Below, piece by piece: positions 25,032-33,718 of a DNA stretch of 64,000 nt. The number at the start of each line of letters is the position of its first letter. Positions within the stretch are counted from its first letter, which is position 1. Source of the DNA: Mesorhizobium australicum WSM2073 (GTDB lineage: Bacteria > Pseudomonadota > Alphaproteobacteria > Rhizobiales > Rhizobiaceae); NCBI RefSeq assembly GCF_000230995.2, contig NC_019973.1:4416001-4480000 (forward strand), given 5' to 3'. A program made the translations under genes and the position numbers. Under the pieces are notes generated by a model. That model did no database searches. It saw nothing but the letters and a program-made list of their open reading frames with translations, and was not told the origin of the DNA.

Positions 25032-26081
25032 ATGAGACGCGCCCTTTTCGCAGCGACTGCCCTTCTCTCCCTTGCCACGACAGGCCACGCGGCATTGGCC
25101 GCAGCCGATACGCCCGAAGCGCCTTACGTCGATGATCGGTCGAGCGCGGATGCGGTCGTGCATTCACTCTACAGCGCCATCAACCGGCATGAATTCGCCC
25201 GCGCCTGGGGCTACTTCGGTGATACAAAGCCGGCAAAGGATTTCGACACATTCGCCAAAGGCTATGACGGCACCGACAAGGTGGAGGTCAAGACCGGTCC
25301 GATTTCGGACGAGGGCGCGGCGGGCAGCATCTATTACAACGTCCCGGTCGCCATCCAGGCAACCGACAAGAAGGGCGAGGCGAAGGTTTTCGCCGGCTGC
25401 TATACGCTGCGCCAGGTCAACGCCCAAATCCAGGCGCCGCCGTTCCAGCCTATCTTCATCGACAAGGGAGCGCTGAAGCCCTCCACAGCCGACTTCGAGG
25501 AGGCTTTGCCGCCAAGTTGCGGCGACGGTCCGCCGCCGCCGCAAAAGGACACCGCACTGGAACAGGCCAAGAAGGCCCTCCTGGCGACCTATGGCGACCA
25601 ATGCGACAAGGACCGCCTGGCCAATGAGCCGGAGGTCTTTTCGATCAAATACAAGGACAGGAATGCTCAGCCGAACGATCCTGACAAGGAGACCCGGCTG
25701 TTCCACTTCTCCTGCTCGGCCGCCGCCTACAATGAAAGCTCGGTCTACTACATGACCGACGAGGTGGACGGTGTCAGGCAATTGCAGTTCGCCGAGCCGG
25801 AGACCGATATACGCTACGAGAACAACGACAGCGACGGCAAGCTGTTGAGTGTAACGGTGATCGGCTTCCGGACCACAGGGTGGGCGGTCAATTCCGGCTA
25901 TGACCAGAACGCTCACACCATCACCACGCTCAACAAATGGCGCGGCGTCGGCGATGCTTCGGATGCCGGGACATATCTGTTCCGCAACGGCGATTTCTCG
26001 CTGGTCCAGTATGACGTCGACGCGTCCTATGACGGCGAGGAGAACCCGCAGACGATCGTCGACTACAACACCGCGCCTTAG
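25032..26081 (+). CDS. Exported protein with DUF1176-like C-terminus
   Basis: 349 residues. Signal peptide (about residues 1-25, ending LAAAD) after an ATG with GGAGA upstream. The N-terminal half ('AVVHSLYSAINRHEFARAWG') resembles the NTF2-like fold of secreted stress proteins. The C-terminal half has the DUF1176-like 'NSGYDQNAHTITTLNKWRGV' followed by 'DAGTYLFRNGDFSLVQYDVD'. Periplasmic, function unknown. The next gene is convergent. Confidence 0.75.
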   Translation: MRRALFAATALLSLATTGHAALAAADTPEAPYVDDRSSADAVVHSLYSAINRHEFARAWGYFGDTKPAKDFDTFAKGYDGTDKVEVKTGPISDEGAAGSIYYNVPVAIQATDKKGEAKVFAGCYTLRQVNAQIQAPPFQPIFIDKGALKPSTADFEEALPPSCGDGPPPPQKDTALEQAKKALLATYGDQCDKDRLANEPEVFSIKYKDRNAQPNDPDKETRLFHFSCSAAAYNESSVYYMTDEVDGVRQLQFAEPETDIRYENNDSDGKLLSVTVIGFRTTGWAVNSGYDQNAHTITTLNKWRGVGDASDAGTYLFRNGDFSLVQYDVDASYDGEENPQTIVDYNTAP

Positions 26082-26099
26082 ATCCTCTAGCGCATCAGG

Positions 26100-26151
26100 C
26101 TTATGGTGCCTTCGACAGCATCCAGCTTATGGTGCCTTCGACAGCATCCAG
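26100..26151. repeat. Perfect 26-bp tandem duplication at the 3' end of a gene
   Basis: Two adjacent identical 26-base units (26100-26125 and 26126-26151) cover the last codons and the stop of the minus-strand hydrolase. The outer copy lies beyond the stop and has no effect on the protein. Confidence 0.9.
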
Positions 26152-27020
26152 TCGAGCGTGCCGCGCCAGTCTACCATGCGGATCGGCGTGCCGTGCGTGC
26201 CGGTCTCGAAGCGCACGAAGCGGGTCGGATAGTTTTTTGATTTGGCAAGGATGGAGCGGAAGAACGCTTCCTGGTTGGCCACGGGAAAGACCACATCGTG
26301 GCTGCCCTGGCCGAAGAACACTGGCACGCGACGCTTGAAGGCGGGACTGCCGAGAAAGCCCTCGTCCCACAGCGATCCGAGCAGCAGCAGTCCATTCACG
26401 CGGCCACCAGTATCCTTGCGTGCGGCAAGTTTCCAGCACAGCGCGCCGCCCATCGAGCCGCAGGCGACGAAGATTTTCGCGCCCGGAGACTGTTCGGCAT
26501 AATGGTCGATCAGGGCGGCGACCAGTGCTGCGCCCTTGTCGCCGAAATCAGGGAAATCCGGAGAAATATAGAGCCCGCCATTGCCGGCCATCAGGTTCTT
26601 GAGCCGGTTGAAATTGCCGCCGAAGGTGAAGTCGTCGACGCCTTGCTTGCGGCTGCCGCCCTGCCCGTGCAGGTAAAGCACGATGATGGCGGCTCCTTGC
26701 GTCCTACCGACGGCGACATGCCTGACATCGCCCGCGTCGGTCTTCAGCATCAGATCCTGCTGCACCTTGCGCACGCCGGTGTCGGTGTACTGGGCATGCA
26801 CGCGTTTTTCCGGCACCTCGTCGCGCTGGTTGATGTCGCGCATCTCGCGGTAGTCGAGGACCGTGTAGGCGCCGTTGCTGTCGGATGACAGCGTCGCCGG
26901 ATAGGCGAAGAGATCGTCCTTGAAGGGTTTCAGGGACAATGTGTCGGCACTGGCGGCCGAGGAAAACAAGAAAAGCATTGCCGTGACGAAAGCGCGGCAC
27001 GCGACGGTACGAATAGCCAT
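26127..27020 (-). CDS. Secreted alpha/beta-hydrolase-like protein
   Basis: 297 residues, signal peptide ending ASA-D near residue 25. The core shows 'IIVLYLHGQGGSRKQG', a nucleophile elbow 'VACGSMGGALCW' (Ser in GSMGG), 'VPVFFGQGSHDVVFP' carrying the acid, and a late His in 'GTHGTP'. Probably a periplasmic esterase or peptidase-like hydrolase; substrate unknown. Its 3' end carries a tandem duplication (see 26100-26151). Confidence 0.83.
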   Translation of the reverse strand: MAIRTVACRAFVTAMLFLFSSAASADTLSLKPFKDDLFAYPATLSSDSNGAYTVLDYREMRDINQRDEVPEKRVHAQYTDTGVRKVQQDLMLKTDAGDVRHVAVGRTQGAAIIVLYLHGQGGSRKQGVDDFTFGGNFNRLKNLMAGNGGLYISPDFPDFGDKGAALVAALIDHYAEQSPGAKIFVACGSMGGALCWKLAARKDTGGRVNGLLLLGSLWDEGFLGSPAFKRRVPVFFGQGSHDVVFPVANQEAFFRSILAKSKNYPTRFVRFETGTHGTPIRMVDWRGTLDWMLSKAP

Positions 27021-27051
27021 ACCGCAGGCATGCTAATGCCGCCTCCGTTTG

Positions 27052-28662
27052 TCAATCCTGCAGCACGCCGCCAGCGCCTTCCAGTGCCTCTCGGGTGTCG
27101 ACATCGACGGACGCGCCTTCGCCGATCTCGACATCGATGACATCGAGCCCTTCGGCCTCGACCAGATGGCGAGCGCCGGTGTCGCCTTCGAGATGGGCGA
27201 TTGCCGCGAATAACGAGCGCGGCAAAAGCACCGGGTTGCCGCGTTTGCCTTGGTGCGTGGCACGGACCACCGAGTTGCCGCCGGCCCTGCGGAAGGCATC
27301 GATAAGCCTGTCGAGGTCGTCGGATGCGACACCCGGCATGTCTCCCAGAACGATCATCGCACCAGCGGCGTCTTCGGGCAGATAGGCAGTGCCGGCCTTA
27401 AGCGAGGTCGACAGGCCATCGGCAAAATCAGGATTGTCGGCGAAGGTGACGTCGAGGCCCGACAATGCCGCGCGCACCCGCTCGCGCTGATGACCGGTGA
27501 CGACGATCGTGCCCGAAGCCTTCGAGGCGAGCGCGCGTTCGGCGGTGCGGCGCACCAGCGGCTGGCCGTCGAACAGCGCCATCAGCTTGTTCGGCCCGCC
27601 CATGCGGCTCGACCGGCCTGCCGCCAGAAGCACGATCCCGACCTTGAGCCGGCTTTTGGCCGGCAGCGGCTCGCGCGGCTGCGGCCGCGTCGGTATCTCC
27701 ATCAGCAGGCCGCCGACGCCCATGCCGGCAATGTCGCGCGCGGTGACGTCCAGGCCGGCAATCAATCGGTCGAGCACCCAGTCGAAGCCGTTCTCCTTGG
27801 GGCTGCGGGCGCAGCCAGGCGCGCCGATGATACGCTTGCCGCCGAGTGTGCCGAGCACCAGCAGATTGCCGGGATCGACCGGCATGCCCGCGCGGATGAT
27901 GGTACCGCCCGCCCCCTCGATCGCCGCCGGAACGACGTCGGCGAAATCGCTCATGGCGGAAGCCCCGAAGATCACCACCATGTCGTTGTCGCGCGCAAGC
28001 GCGATGGCGGCCTCGGCGACAGGGGCGATCTCATGCGGCGTACGGCGCTCCGCCGTCAGCCAGCCGCCGGAGCGCGCCAGCCGGGCTTCGGTGACGCGCA
28101 GCGTCTTGTCGAGCACGGTTGGCTTGGTGCCCGGCAGCACCGTCTGGATGACGCCGACACGCATCGGCCGATAGGCGTTGACGGCAAAAATTTCGCCGCT
28201 GGCGCAGATTTCCGTCACGGCAGCCACCAACGAGGAAGAGACCGCGAAGGGGATGATCTTCACCGTCGCGACCATCTGGCCCTTTTCGACCGACGCGTGC
28301 TGGGCCAGCGTCGCGATGGTGATGGCAGGATCGACCGCATTGATCGCATCGATGACAGCGGCATTGACGGTGAAGATGCCAGCCGCCTTGGCGTGGAGAT
28401 TGACCCGGCCGGTAGCGGCGGGCTTCGCCTCGATGCCGCCTAAGGTCATGCTTTCGGCAATTTTTTGCGCCGCGGCGTCCTCGCCGAGATCGTCCGGCGC
28501 CAGCACAGCCGCAACGACCTGCGAAACACCTGCCTCCTTGAGCGTGGAGACATCTTCGGCGCTCAGCCTGTGCGCCTTGCGAAATCGCTTTTCGCCGGCC
28601 GCGGTCGCATGCGCCAGCACCGCCCCTTCGGCCGCGTCGATCGGAATCGGACCGAATTTCAC
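27052..28662 (-). CDS. Molybdopterin-binding / MocA-type cytidylyltransferase fusion
   Basis: 536 residues with a GTG start overlapping the upstream XdhC stop (GTGA). Residues about 1-330 form a MoeA/MoCF-like molybdopterin-binding part ('VVIFGASAMSDFADVVPAAI', 'IIGAPGCARSPKENGFDWVL'). Residues about 345-536 are an NTP transferase ('GIVLLAAGRSSRMGGPNKLM', 'MIVLGDMPGVASDDLDRLID', 'KRGNPVLLP'), like MocA, which makes molybdopterin cytosine dinucleotide. That cofactor is used by xanthine-oxidase-family enzymes, matching the XdhC and Cox genes in the same operon. Last gene of the operon. Confidence 0.9.
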   Translation of the reverse strand: MKFGPIPIDAAEGAVLAHATAAGEKRFRKAHRLSAEDVSTLKEAGVSQVVAAVLAPDDLGEDAAAQKIAESMTLGGIEAKPAATGRVNLHAKAAGIFTVNAAVIDAINAVDPAITIATLAQHASVEKGQMVATVKIIPFAVSSSLVAAVTEICASGEIFAVNAYRPMRVGVIQTVLPGTKPTVLDKTLRVTEARLARSGGWLTAERRTPHEIAPVAEAAIALARDNDMVVIFGASAMSDFADVVPAAIEGAGGTIIRAGMPVDPGNLLVLGTLGGKRIIGAPGCARSPKENGFDWVLDRLIAGLDVTARDIAGMGVGGLLMEIPTRPQPREPLPAKSRLKVGIVLLAAGRSSRMGGPNKLMALFDGQPLVRRTAERALASKASGTIVVTGHQRERVRAALSGLDVTFADNPDFADGLSTSLKAGTAYLPEDAAGAMIVLGDMPGVASDDLDRLIDAFRRAGGNSVVRATHQGKRGNPVLLPRSLFAAIAHLEGDTGARHLVEAEGLDVIDVEIGEGASVDVDTREALEGAGGVLQD

Positions 28663-29363
28663 GCCGCCGCGCCCTTCGCATCGAGGCCGCGTGAGCGGAA
28701 GGCAAGAATGGTCTGCGCGAGAATGGCGACGGCGATCTCGGCGGGGCTTGCCGCCCCGATATCCAGCCCGATCGGCGCGTGGATACGCGCGATCTGGTCC
28801 GCACTCGCGCCCAGCGCCAGCAGGCGCTCGACGCGCTTGGCATGCGTCTTTCGGCTGCCGAGCGCTCCGACATAGAAACAGTTGGCGTCGAGTGCCGCCT
28901 TGAGCGCGAAATCGTCGATCTTCGGATCATGGGTGACGGCGGCGAGCGCCGTGTAAGCGTCAAGCGGCTGGCGTTCCAGCACGTCCTGCGGCCAGTCGGC
29001 ATGCAAGGCGACATCGGGAAAGCGGTCCGATGTGGCAAAGGCGGTGCGCGGATCGATGATTTCCAAGGGATAGCCTGATATCCGGGCCATCGGCGCGAGC
29101 GCCTGACTGATATGCACGGCGCCGATCACCACCAGGCGCGGCCGCGGCAGATGCGCATTGAGGAAGAAGGTCCGCCCTTCCGCCTCGACAGACCCCGAAT
29201 TGCCGGATCGAAACGCCTTGGCGATCGCCGCTCCGAGATCGCCGGCGACCTGATCGCCCTCCCGCACGATACGGTCGCGACCATCACCGAGATCGGTGAC
29301 GAGGATCGCCGCGCGGCGGGCGCGCCGCTCGGCGTTGAGCGTCTTCAGCGCATAAGGATCCAT
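28659..29363 (-). CDS. XdhC/CoxI-family protein, Rossmann-domain half
   Basis: 234 residues. The centre has the XdhC C-terminal Rossmann pattern 'RPRLVVIGAVHISQALAPMA', 'YPLEIIDPRTAF', 'AAVTHDPKIDDFALKAAL', 'FYVGALGSRKTHAKRVERL', and the C-terminal 'IGLDIGAASPAEIAVAILAQ'. XdhC binds the molybdenum cofactor and helps sulfurate and insert it into xanthine-dehydrogenase-family enzymes. The typical N-terminal domain is carried by the separate gene just upstream, so the protein is split in two. Overlaps the fusion gene by 4 bases. Confidence 0.9.
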   Translation of the reverse strand: MDPYALKTLNAERRARRAAILVTDLGDGRDRIVREGDQVAGDLGAAIAKAFRSGNSGSVEAEGRTFFLNAHLPRPRLVVIGAVHISQALAPMARISGYPLEIIDPRTAFATSDRFPDVALHADWPQDVLERQPLDAYTALAAVTHDPKIDDFALKAALDANCFYVGALGSRKTHAKRVERLLALGASADQIARIHAPIGLDIGAASPAEIAVAILAQTILAFRSRGLDAKGAAA

Positions 29364-29369
29364 CGGAGG

Positions 29370-29708
29370 TCAGCCCAATCGCTCAACATAAACCTTGATG
29401 CGGCCGCCGCAGGACAGGCCGACTTGCCAGGCGGTCTCATCGGCAACACCGAACTCCAGCATCCTGGCTTTGCCGGAGCCGATGACGTCGACCGCCTCGG
29501 TCACGACAGCGCCCTCGACGCAACCGCCCGAAACTGAGCCGTGGAAATTGCCATCGGCATCGATGACAAGGTGGCTGCCGACCGGGCGCGGCGCCGAACC
29601 CCAGGTCTCGACCACGGTCGCGACAGCGACATCCTTGCCGTCCTTCATCCAGGCTTCCGCGATGATCAGCGGGTCGCGGGCCTCATCGAGATAAAGACTG
29701 TCACTCAT
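29370..29708 (-). CDS. XdhC/CoxI-family protein, N-terminal-domain half
   Basis: 112 residues covering only the XdhC/CoxI N-terminal domain: 'VAVATVVETWGSAPRPVGSH', 'GNFHGSVSGGCVEGAVVTEA', 'VGLSCGGRIKVYVE'. Both Cys motifs (GGCVE, SCGG) of the family are intact. It ends 6 bases before the Rossmann half, so the two genes together make a split XdhC. ATG 29708 preferred; an upstream in-frame start at 29738 would add unrelated residues. Confidence 0.9.
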   Translation of the reverse strand: MSDSLYLDEARDPLIIAEAWMKDGKDVAVATVVETWGSAPRPVGSHLVIDADGNFHGSVSGGCVEGAVVTEAVDVIGSGKARMLEFGVADETAWQVGLSCGGRIKVYVERLG

Positions 29709-29756
29709 CGTTGCTTCTCTCAGGGTCTGTTTTTCCAAAAGCCGGAAAATATATGG

Positions 29757-31007
29757 CTATGCGGCGCGCCTTGCGCCAGCATCCATCCACCGCCGTGGAT
29801 CGACGGAAAGGACCGATTTCTTGTCCAGCGAGGTGCAGAGATCGGCGAGCGCGTCGAGATTGTGCACCGAGCGGAATTCGTCGACATGCGGCAGCATCGC
29901 CTTGACGCCGCGGGCGCGCGCCTGAAAACCATCGAAGCGCAACAACGGATTGAGCCAGATCAGCCGCCGGCAGGATTTGTGCAGCCGTTCCATTTCTTCC
30001 GCCAAGCCCCCTATATCGTCGCGCTCCAGCCCGTCGGTGATCAGAAGCACCACCGCGCCCTGTCCCAGCACACGTCGCGACCATACAAGGTTGAACTCGG
30101 CTAGCGTATCGCCGATGCGCGTGCCACCCGACCAGTCCTTGACCGCCGCCGAGCAATCGGCAAGGGCGGCATCGGGATCGCGGTGGCGCATCTGCCGGGT
30201 CAGGTTGGTCAGCCGCGTGCCGAAGACGAAAGTGTGCACGCGCCGGCGCTTTTCCGTCAGCGCATGCAGGAAATGCAGGAAGATGCGCGTGTATTGGCTC
30301 ATCGAACCGGAAATATCGGCCAGCACCACCAGGGGCGGATGAACTTCGCGGACCGAGCGGAATTTCGGCAGGATCAATTCACCGCCGGTGCGCGCCGCCG
30401 AGCGCATCATGGCACGTGGATCGATGCGGCGGCCATGCGCATCGGCCTTGAAGCGTCTGGTCCGCACCATGTCGACAGGCAGCCGCAACGCCGCGATCGC
30501 CTTCCTGGCGTCAGCCATCTCGACTGCGTTCATCTGCGCGAAGTCCTTGCCCCGCAACAGCTCGTTGCCGGAAAAGGTGAAGCGGGCGTCGACCTCGATC
30601 TCAGGGATTTCCTGAGGCGTCTGGTTTTTCCGATGACCCTCGAACATCGCCTGGCTGACGCGATTTTCAGCCGCGCGCGGTTTCTGCTTCTGCCTGACGT
30701 CAGGCGCCACCGGCGAAAACATCGCCAGCAGCTTCTCGATCAATTCGCGCGATTTCCAGAACAGTCGGAAAGCTTCGTCGAAGGTGGCATGATCCTCATG
30801 CCGCGAGACCAGAACGGCGTGCAGGGTCCAGTAAAAGTCATCACGCGAGCCGATGCCGGCGACGAGCACCGCCTCGATCGCGTCCTTGACCGAAGCGGGC
30901 CCGACCCGCATGCCGGCCTTGCGCAAGGCGCGGGCGAAATAGACGATGTTGTCTGCGATCCGGCCGTCCGCCGTCGCCTCTCCAGGGTCGGGTCGGGACG
31001 CCTTCAC
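29757..31007 (-). CDS. CoxE-type VWA-domain protein
   Basis: 416 residues from GTG 31007 (GGAG 7 bases upstream; GTG 31010 is one codon earlier). The N-terminal half ('IADNIVYFARALRKAGMRVG', 'FYWTLHAVLVSRHEDHATFD') is the CoxE/DUF58-like region. A von Willebrand A domain follows with MIDAS 'VLADISGSMSQYTRIFLHFL' and 'GTRIGDTLAEFN', 'VLLITDGLERDD'. CoxE works with the MoxR ATPase CoxD in maturing the active site of carbon-monoxide-dehydrogenase-type molybdenum enzymes. Starts 5 bases after the ATPase stop. Confidence 0.9.
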   Translation of the reverse strand: MKASRPDPGEATADGRIADNIVYFARALRKAGMRVGPASVKDAIEAVLVAGIGSRDDFYWTLHAVLVSRHEDHATFDEAFRLFWKSRELIEKLLAMFSPVAPDVRQKQKPRAAENRVSQAMFEGHRKNQTPQEIPEIEVDARFTFSGNELLRGKDFAQMNAVEMADARKAIAALRLPVDMVRTRRFKADAHGRRIDPRAMMRSAARTGGELILPKFRSVREVHPPLVVLADISGSMSQYTRIFLHFLHALTEKRRRVHTFVFGTRLTNLTRQMRHRDPDAALADCSAAVKDWSGGTRIGDTLAEFNLVWSRRVLGQGAVVLLITDGLERDDIGGLAEEMERLHKSCRRLIWLNPLLRFDGFQARARGVKAMLPHVDEFRSVHNLDALADLCTSLDKKSVLSVDPRRWMDAGARRAA

Positions 31008-31011
31008 CACC

Positions 31012-31941
31012 CTACTCCGCCGCCGCGAGCTCGGCCTTGACCTCATCGAGGATGCGCCGGCCCTCGCCCGCGCCGATGCGGGCAATGTCGTCCTGGTATT
31101 TCAGCAGCACCCCGATCGTGTCGGACACGGTCTCCGGATCGAGCGCCACCTTGTCGAGTTCGGTCAGCGCGCCGGCCCAGTCGATGGTTTCGGCGACGCC
31201 CGGCACCTTGAACAGCTCGATCTGGCGCAGCTTCTGGATGAAGGACACCACTTCGGCCGAAAGCCGCTGGTTGGCCCGAGGCACCTTGCGGCGCACGATC
31301 TCCAGTTCGCGCTCGGCATCGGGGTAGTCCACCCAGTGATAAAGGCAGCGCCGCTTCAGCGCATCGTGGATTTCGCGGGTGCGGTTGGTGGTGATGATGA
31401 CGATCGGCGGCTCTTCCGCCTTGATCGTGCCGAGTTCAGGCACAGTCACCTGGAAGTCCGAGAGGATTTCGAGCAGGAAGGCTTCGAAGGCTTCGTCGGT
31501 GCGGTCGAGTTCGTCGATCAGGAAAACCGGGGCTGCGCCCGTCTTGCCAGTCAGCGCATCGAGCACCGGCCGGCGGATCAGGTACTTTTCGGAGAAAACG
31601 TTACGCTCCATGGCGGAGCGGTCGACCTTGCCGGCGGCCTCCTCCATGCGGATTTCGATCATCTGCGCGGCGTAATTCCACTCATAAACGGCCGAGGAGA
31701 CGTCGAGCCCCTCATAACACTGCAGGCGGATCAGCCGGCGGCCAAGCGCCTCGGCCAACACCTTGGCGATCTCGGTCTTGCCGACGCCGGCCTCGCCTTC
31801 GAGGAAAAGCGGCCGCCTCATGCGCAGAGACAGGAAAAGCACCGTTGCCAGCGACCGGTCCGCGACATAGTCCGCGCCGGTCAGGAGATCGAGCGTTTCG
31901 TCGATCGTCCGCGGCACGGGGCGCGGTTCCAAGTCGCTCAT
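31012..31941 (-). CDS. MoxR-family AAA+ ATPase (CoxD-like)
   Basis: 309 residues. Walker A 'LEGEAGVGKTEIAK' (about 48-60), Walker B 'VFLIDELDRTDEAFEAFLLE', sensor 1 'PPIVIITTNRTREIHDALKRR'. MoxR ATPases pair with VWA proteins to insert cofactors or assemble complexes; the adjoining CoxE gene fits that pair. The ATG overlaps the flavin reductase stop by 4 bases. Confidence 0.92.
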   Translation of the reverse strand: MSDLEPRPVPRTIDETLDLLTGADYVADRSLATVLFLSLRMRRPLFLEGEAGVGKTEIAKVLAEALGRRLIRLQCYEGLDVSSAVYEWNYAAQMIEIRMEEAAGKVDRSAMERNVFSEKYLIRRPVLDALTGKTGAAPVFLIDELDRTDEAFEAFLLEILSDFQVTVPELGTIKAEEPPIVIITTNRTREIHDALKRRCLYHWVDYPDAERELEIVRRKVPRANQRLSAEVVSFIQKLRQIELFKVPGVAETIDWAGALTELDKVALDPETVSDTIGVLLKYQDDIARIGAGEGRRILDEVKAELAAAE

Positions 31942-32498
31942 TCCTTCTCCGCGGGTGCGGCGGCCCCACTTTCCAGGACGTGGTAGCCGCGGGCGTGATA
32001 GATCAGCGGCCGCAAATTATCGCCCATACGCAGACCTGTCACCTTGCCAAAAAGCACACGATGGGTGGCCAGGTCCTTGGTGTCGATCAGTTCGCAGTCG
32101 AACACGGCTAGCGCGCCCTTCAGCGTCGGCGCGCCGGTGGAAATCACATCCCATTCGCCGAGCGCGAAGCGCTCTTCGACCGGCAGGCCAGTCATGCCGG
32201 AAAATCCAATCGACAGCGGCTCCTGGTGCGAAGCCAGCGTGTTCAGGGCAAATTTGCCGTTCTTCACGAACAGCTCATTCTTGGCATTTTCACGATTGAG
32301 GCAGACCAGGATGGTCGGCGGCGTATCCGACACAGAGCATGCCGCGATCACCGTCGTCCCCCGCTTTCCGGCGGGTCCGTCGGTGGTCACCACATGGACA
32401 TGACCGGCAAAATGACTCATCGCGTCGCGATAGGCCTGCGGTCCAATATCGTTCTTCTTCAGCACTGGAAGATTCCATGGCCATTGTTCACCTGACAT
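31938..32498 (-). CDS. Flavin reductase-like protein
   Basis: About 186 residues. Flavin-reductase-like fold: 'YRDAMSHFAGHVHVVTTDGP', 'GTTVIAACSVSDTPPTILVC', 'FALNTLASHQEPLSIGFSG', and 'HRVLFGKVTGLRMGD'. Such enzymes give reduced FMN or FAD to a monooxygenase or act as flavin reductases. The first gene of the minus-strand molybdenum-hydroxylase maturation operon, overlapping moxR by 4 bases. Start at ATG 32498 is best; upstream in-frame residues do not fit the family. Its partner is not visible. Confidence 0.85.
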   Translation of the reverse strand: MSGEQWPWNLPVLKKNDIGPQAYRDAMSHFAGHVHVVTTDGPAGKRGTTVIAACSVSDTPPTILVCLNRENAKNELFVKNGKFALNTLASHQEPLSIGFSGMTGLPVEERFALGEWDVISTGAPTLKGALAVFDCELIDTKDLATHRVLFGKVTGLRMGDNLRPLIYHARGYHVLESGAAAPAEKE

Positions 32499-32644
32499 AT
32501 ATGGCCAGACATCACATGCCACAAGCGAAGTGCTTGGCCCATATCCCGAATTCGCGTGTTGCACCAAGGCCGGGCAGCCTTTAGGTCTTGGCGGGAATTT
32601 GACGCCTGCGCGACGTCGCGGGCTTGGAGGAATTCTTCGGCAGC

Positions 32645-33718
32645 ATGCGATCCGGGGCAACCATAACCGCAGCGCTGGCCTGGCTGTTCATGGCCGGCGC
32701 CGCCAGCGCACAGACGCTCACGATTGGTGTCGCAGCACCCCTGTCGGGACCATCGGCCATCCTCGGCAGGCAGATCGAGGCTGGCGCCGGGCTCGCGGCA
32801 GAGGTGGACGGCATCCAACTCAAGACTGTTGATGACGCCTGCACCGGCGATGGCGGCGCCGCGGCGGCCAGGGAATTCGTGGCAGCCAAGGTCAATGTCG
32901 TGATCGGCTTCCTCTGCACGGAGGCGATCGAGGCGGCGATGCCTGTCCTTAAGGACGCCAATATTCCTGTCATCACCGTTGGTGTGCGAACCGAAAGCCT
33001 GACCGACCGCCGCGCCAAGACCGGCTGGCCGGTTTATCGCCTCGGCCCGCGAGGCGACGACGAGCGCAATGCCGTCGCCTCCACCCTTACCCGCCTATGG
33101 CGGAACGAGCTGTTCGCGATCATCGACGACGGCACCATCTATGGCCGTGAGATGGCGGAGACATTTCGTGCTGCTGCCGAGCAGGCGGCACTGAAACCGG
33201 TCTTCGTCGACACGTTCCGGCCGCAGCTCGACAACCAGATCGGCCTGGTGGGACGGCTGAAAAAGGCCGGCGCCACGCATGTCTTTGCCGGCGGCGACGG
33301 CGACGACATCGCCATCATGGGGCGCGATGCCGCCCAGCTCCAGACGGGCATCGTCCTTGCCGGCGGCGAAAACCTGCGCACGCCGCCCGGCGACGTGCCT
33401 TACGCGACCGGCACGCTGATGATCGCGCCACCCGAATGGGCCGATGTCGCGGATCCCAAAGTGCTGGAAAGCTTCTCCGCGCACAAGATCGTGCCGGACG
33501 GCTACGCCCTGCCGGCTTATGCTGCGGTCGAGATCGCCAAGGCCGCATCGTCGGACGCAGCAGGCTCCGGCGGGCCGCTGGCCGAGGCACTCACCGGGCA
33601 TGATTTCACCACGGCGATCGGACCGGTCCGCTTCGACGACAAGGGCGACCTCAGCCAGAGCCTCTACCGTGTCTTCCGCTTCGACGGCACCCGCTTCGTG
33701 CCCTTGGAAAACAACTGA
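32645..33718 (+). CDS. Periplasmic substrate-binding protein, branched-chain amino-acid type
   Basis: 357 residues. Signal peptide MRSGATITAALAWLFMAGAA (cleaved after ASAQ near residue 22). The mature protein is a type I periplasmic-binding fold (LivJ-like): 'LTIGVAAPLSGPSAILGRQI', 'VNVVIGFLCTEAIEAAMPVL', 'AIIDDGTIYGREMAETFRAA'. Binds a small ligand, but no permease or ATPase gene is beside it. It is coupled instead to a P1-family peptidase (its TGA overlaps the next ATG by 1 base), so it may serve a peptide or amino-acid derivative. A TTG at 32624 is an alternative start. Confidence 0.87.
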   Translation: MRSGATITAALAWLFMAGAASAQTLTIGVAAPLSGPSAILGRQIEAGAGLAAEVDGIQLKTVDDACTGDGGAAAAREFVAAKVNVVIGFLCTEAIEAAMPVLKDANIPVITVGVRTESLTDRRAKTGWPVYRLGPRGDDERNAVASTLTRLWRNELFAIIDDGTIYGREMAETFRAAAEQAALKPVFVDTFRPQLDNQIGLVGRLKKAGATHVFAGGDGDDIAIMGRDAAQLQTGIVLAGGENLRTPPGDVPYATGTLMIAPPEWADVADPKVLESFSAHKIVPDGYALPAYAAVEIAKAASSDAAGSGGPLAEALTGHDFTTAIGPVRFDDKGDLSQSLYRVFRFDGTRFVPLENN

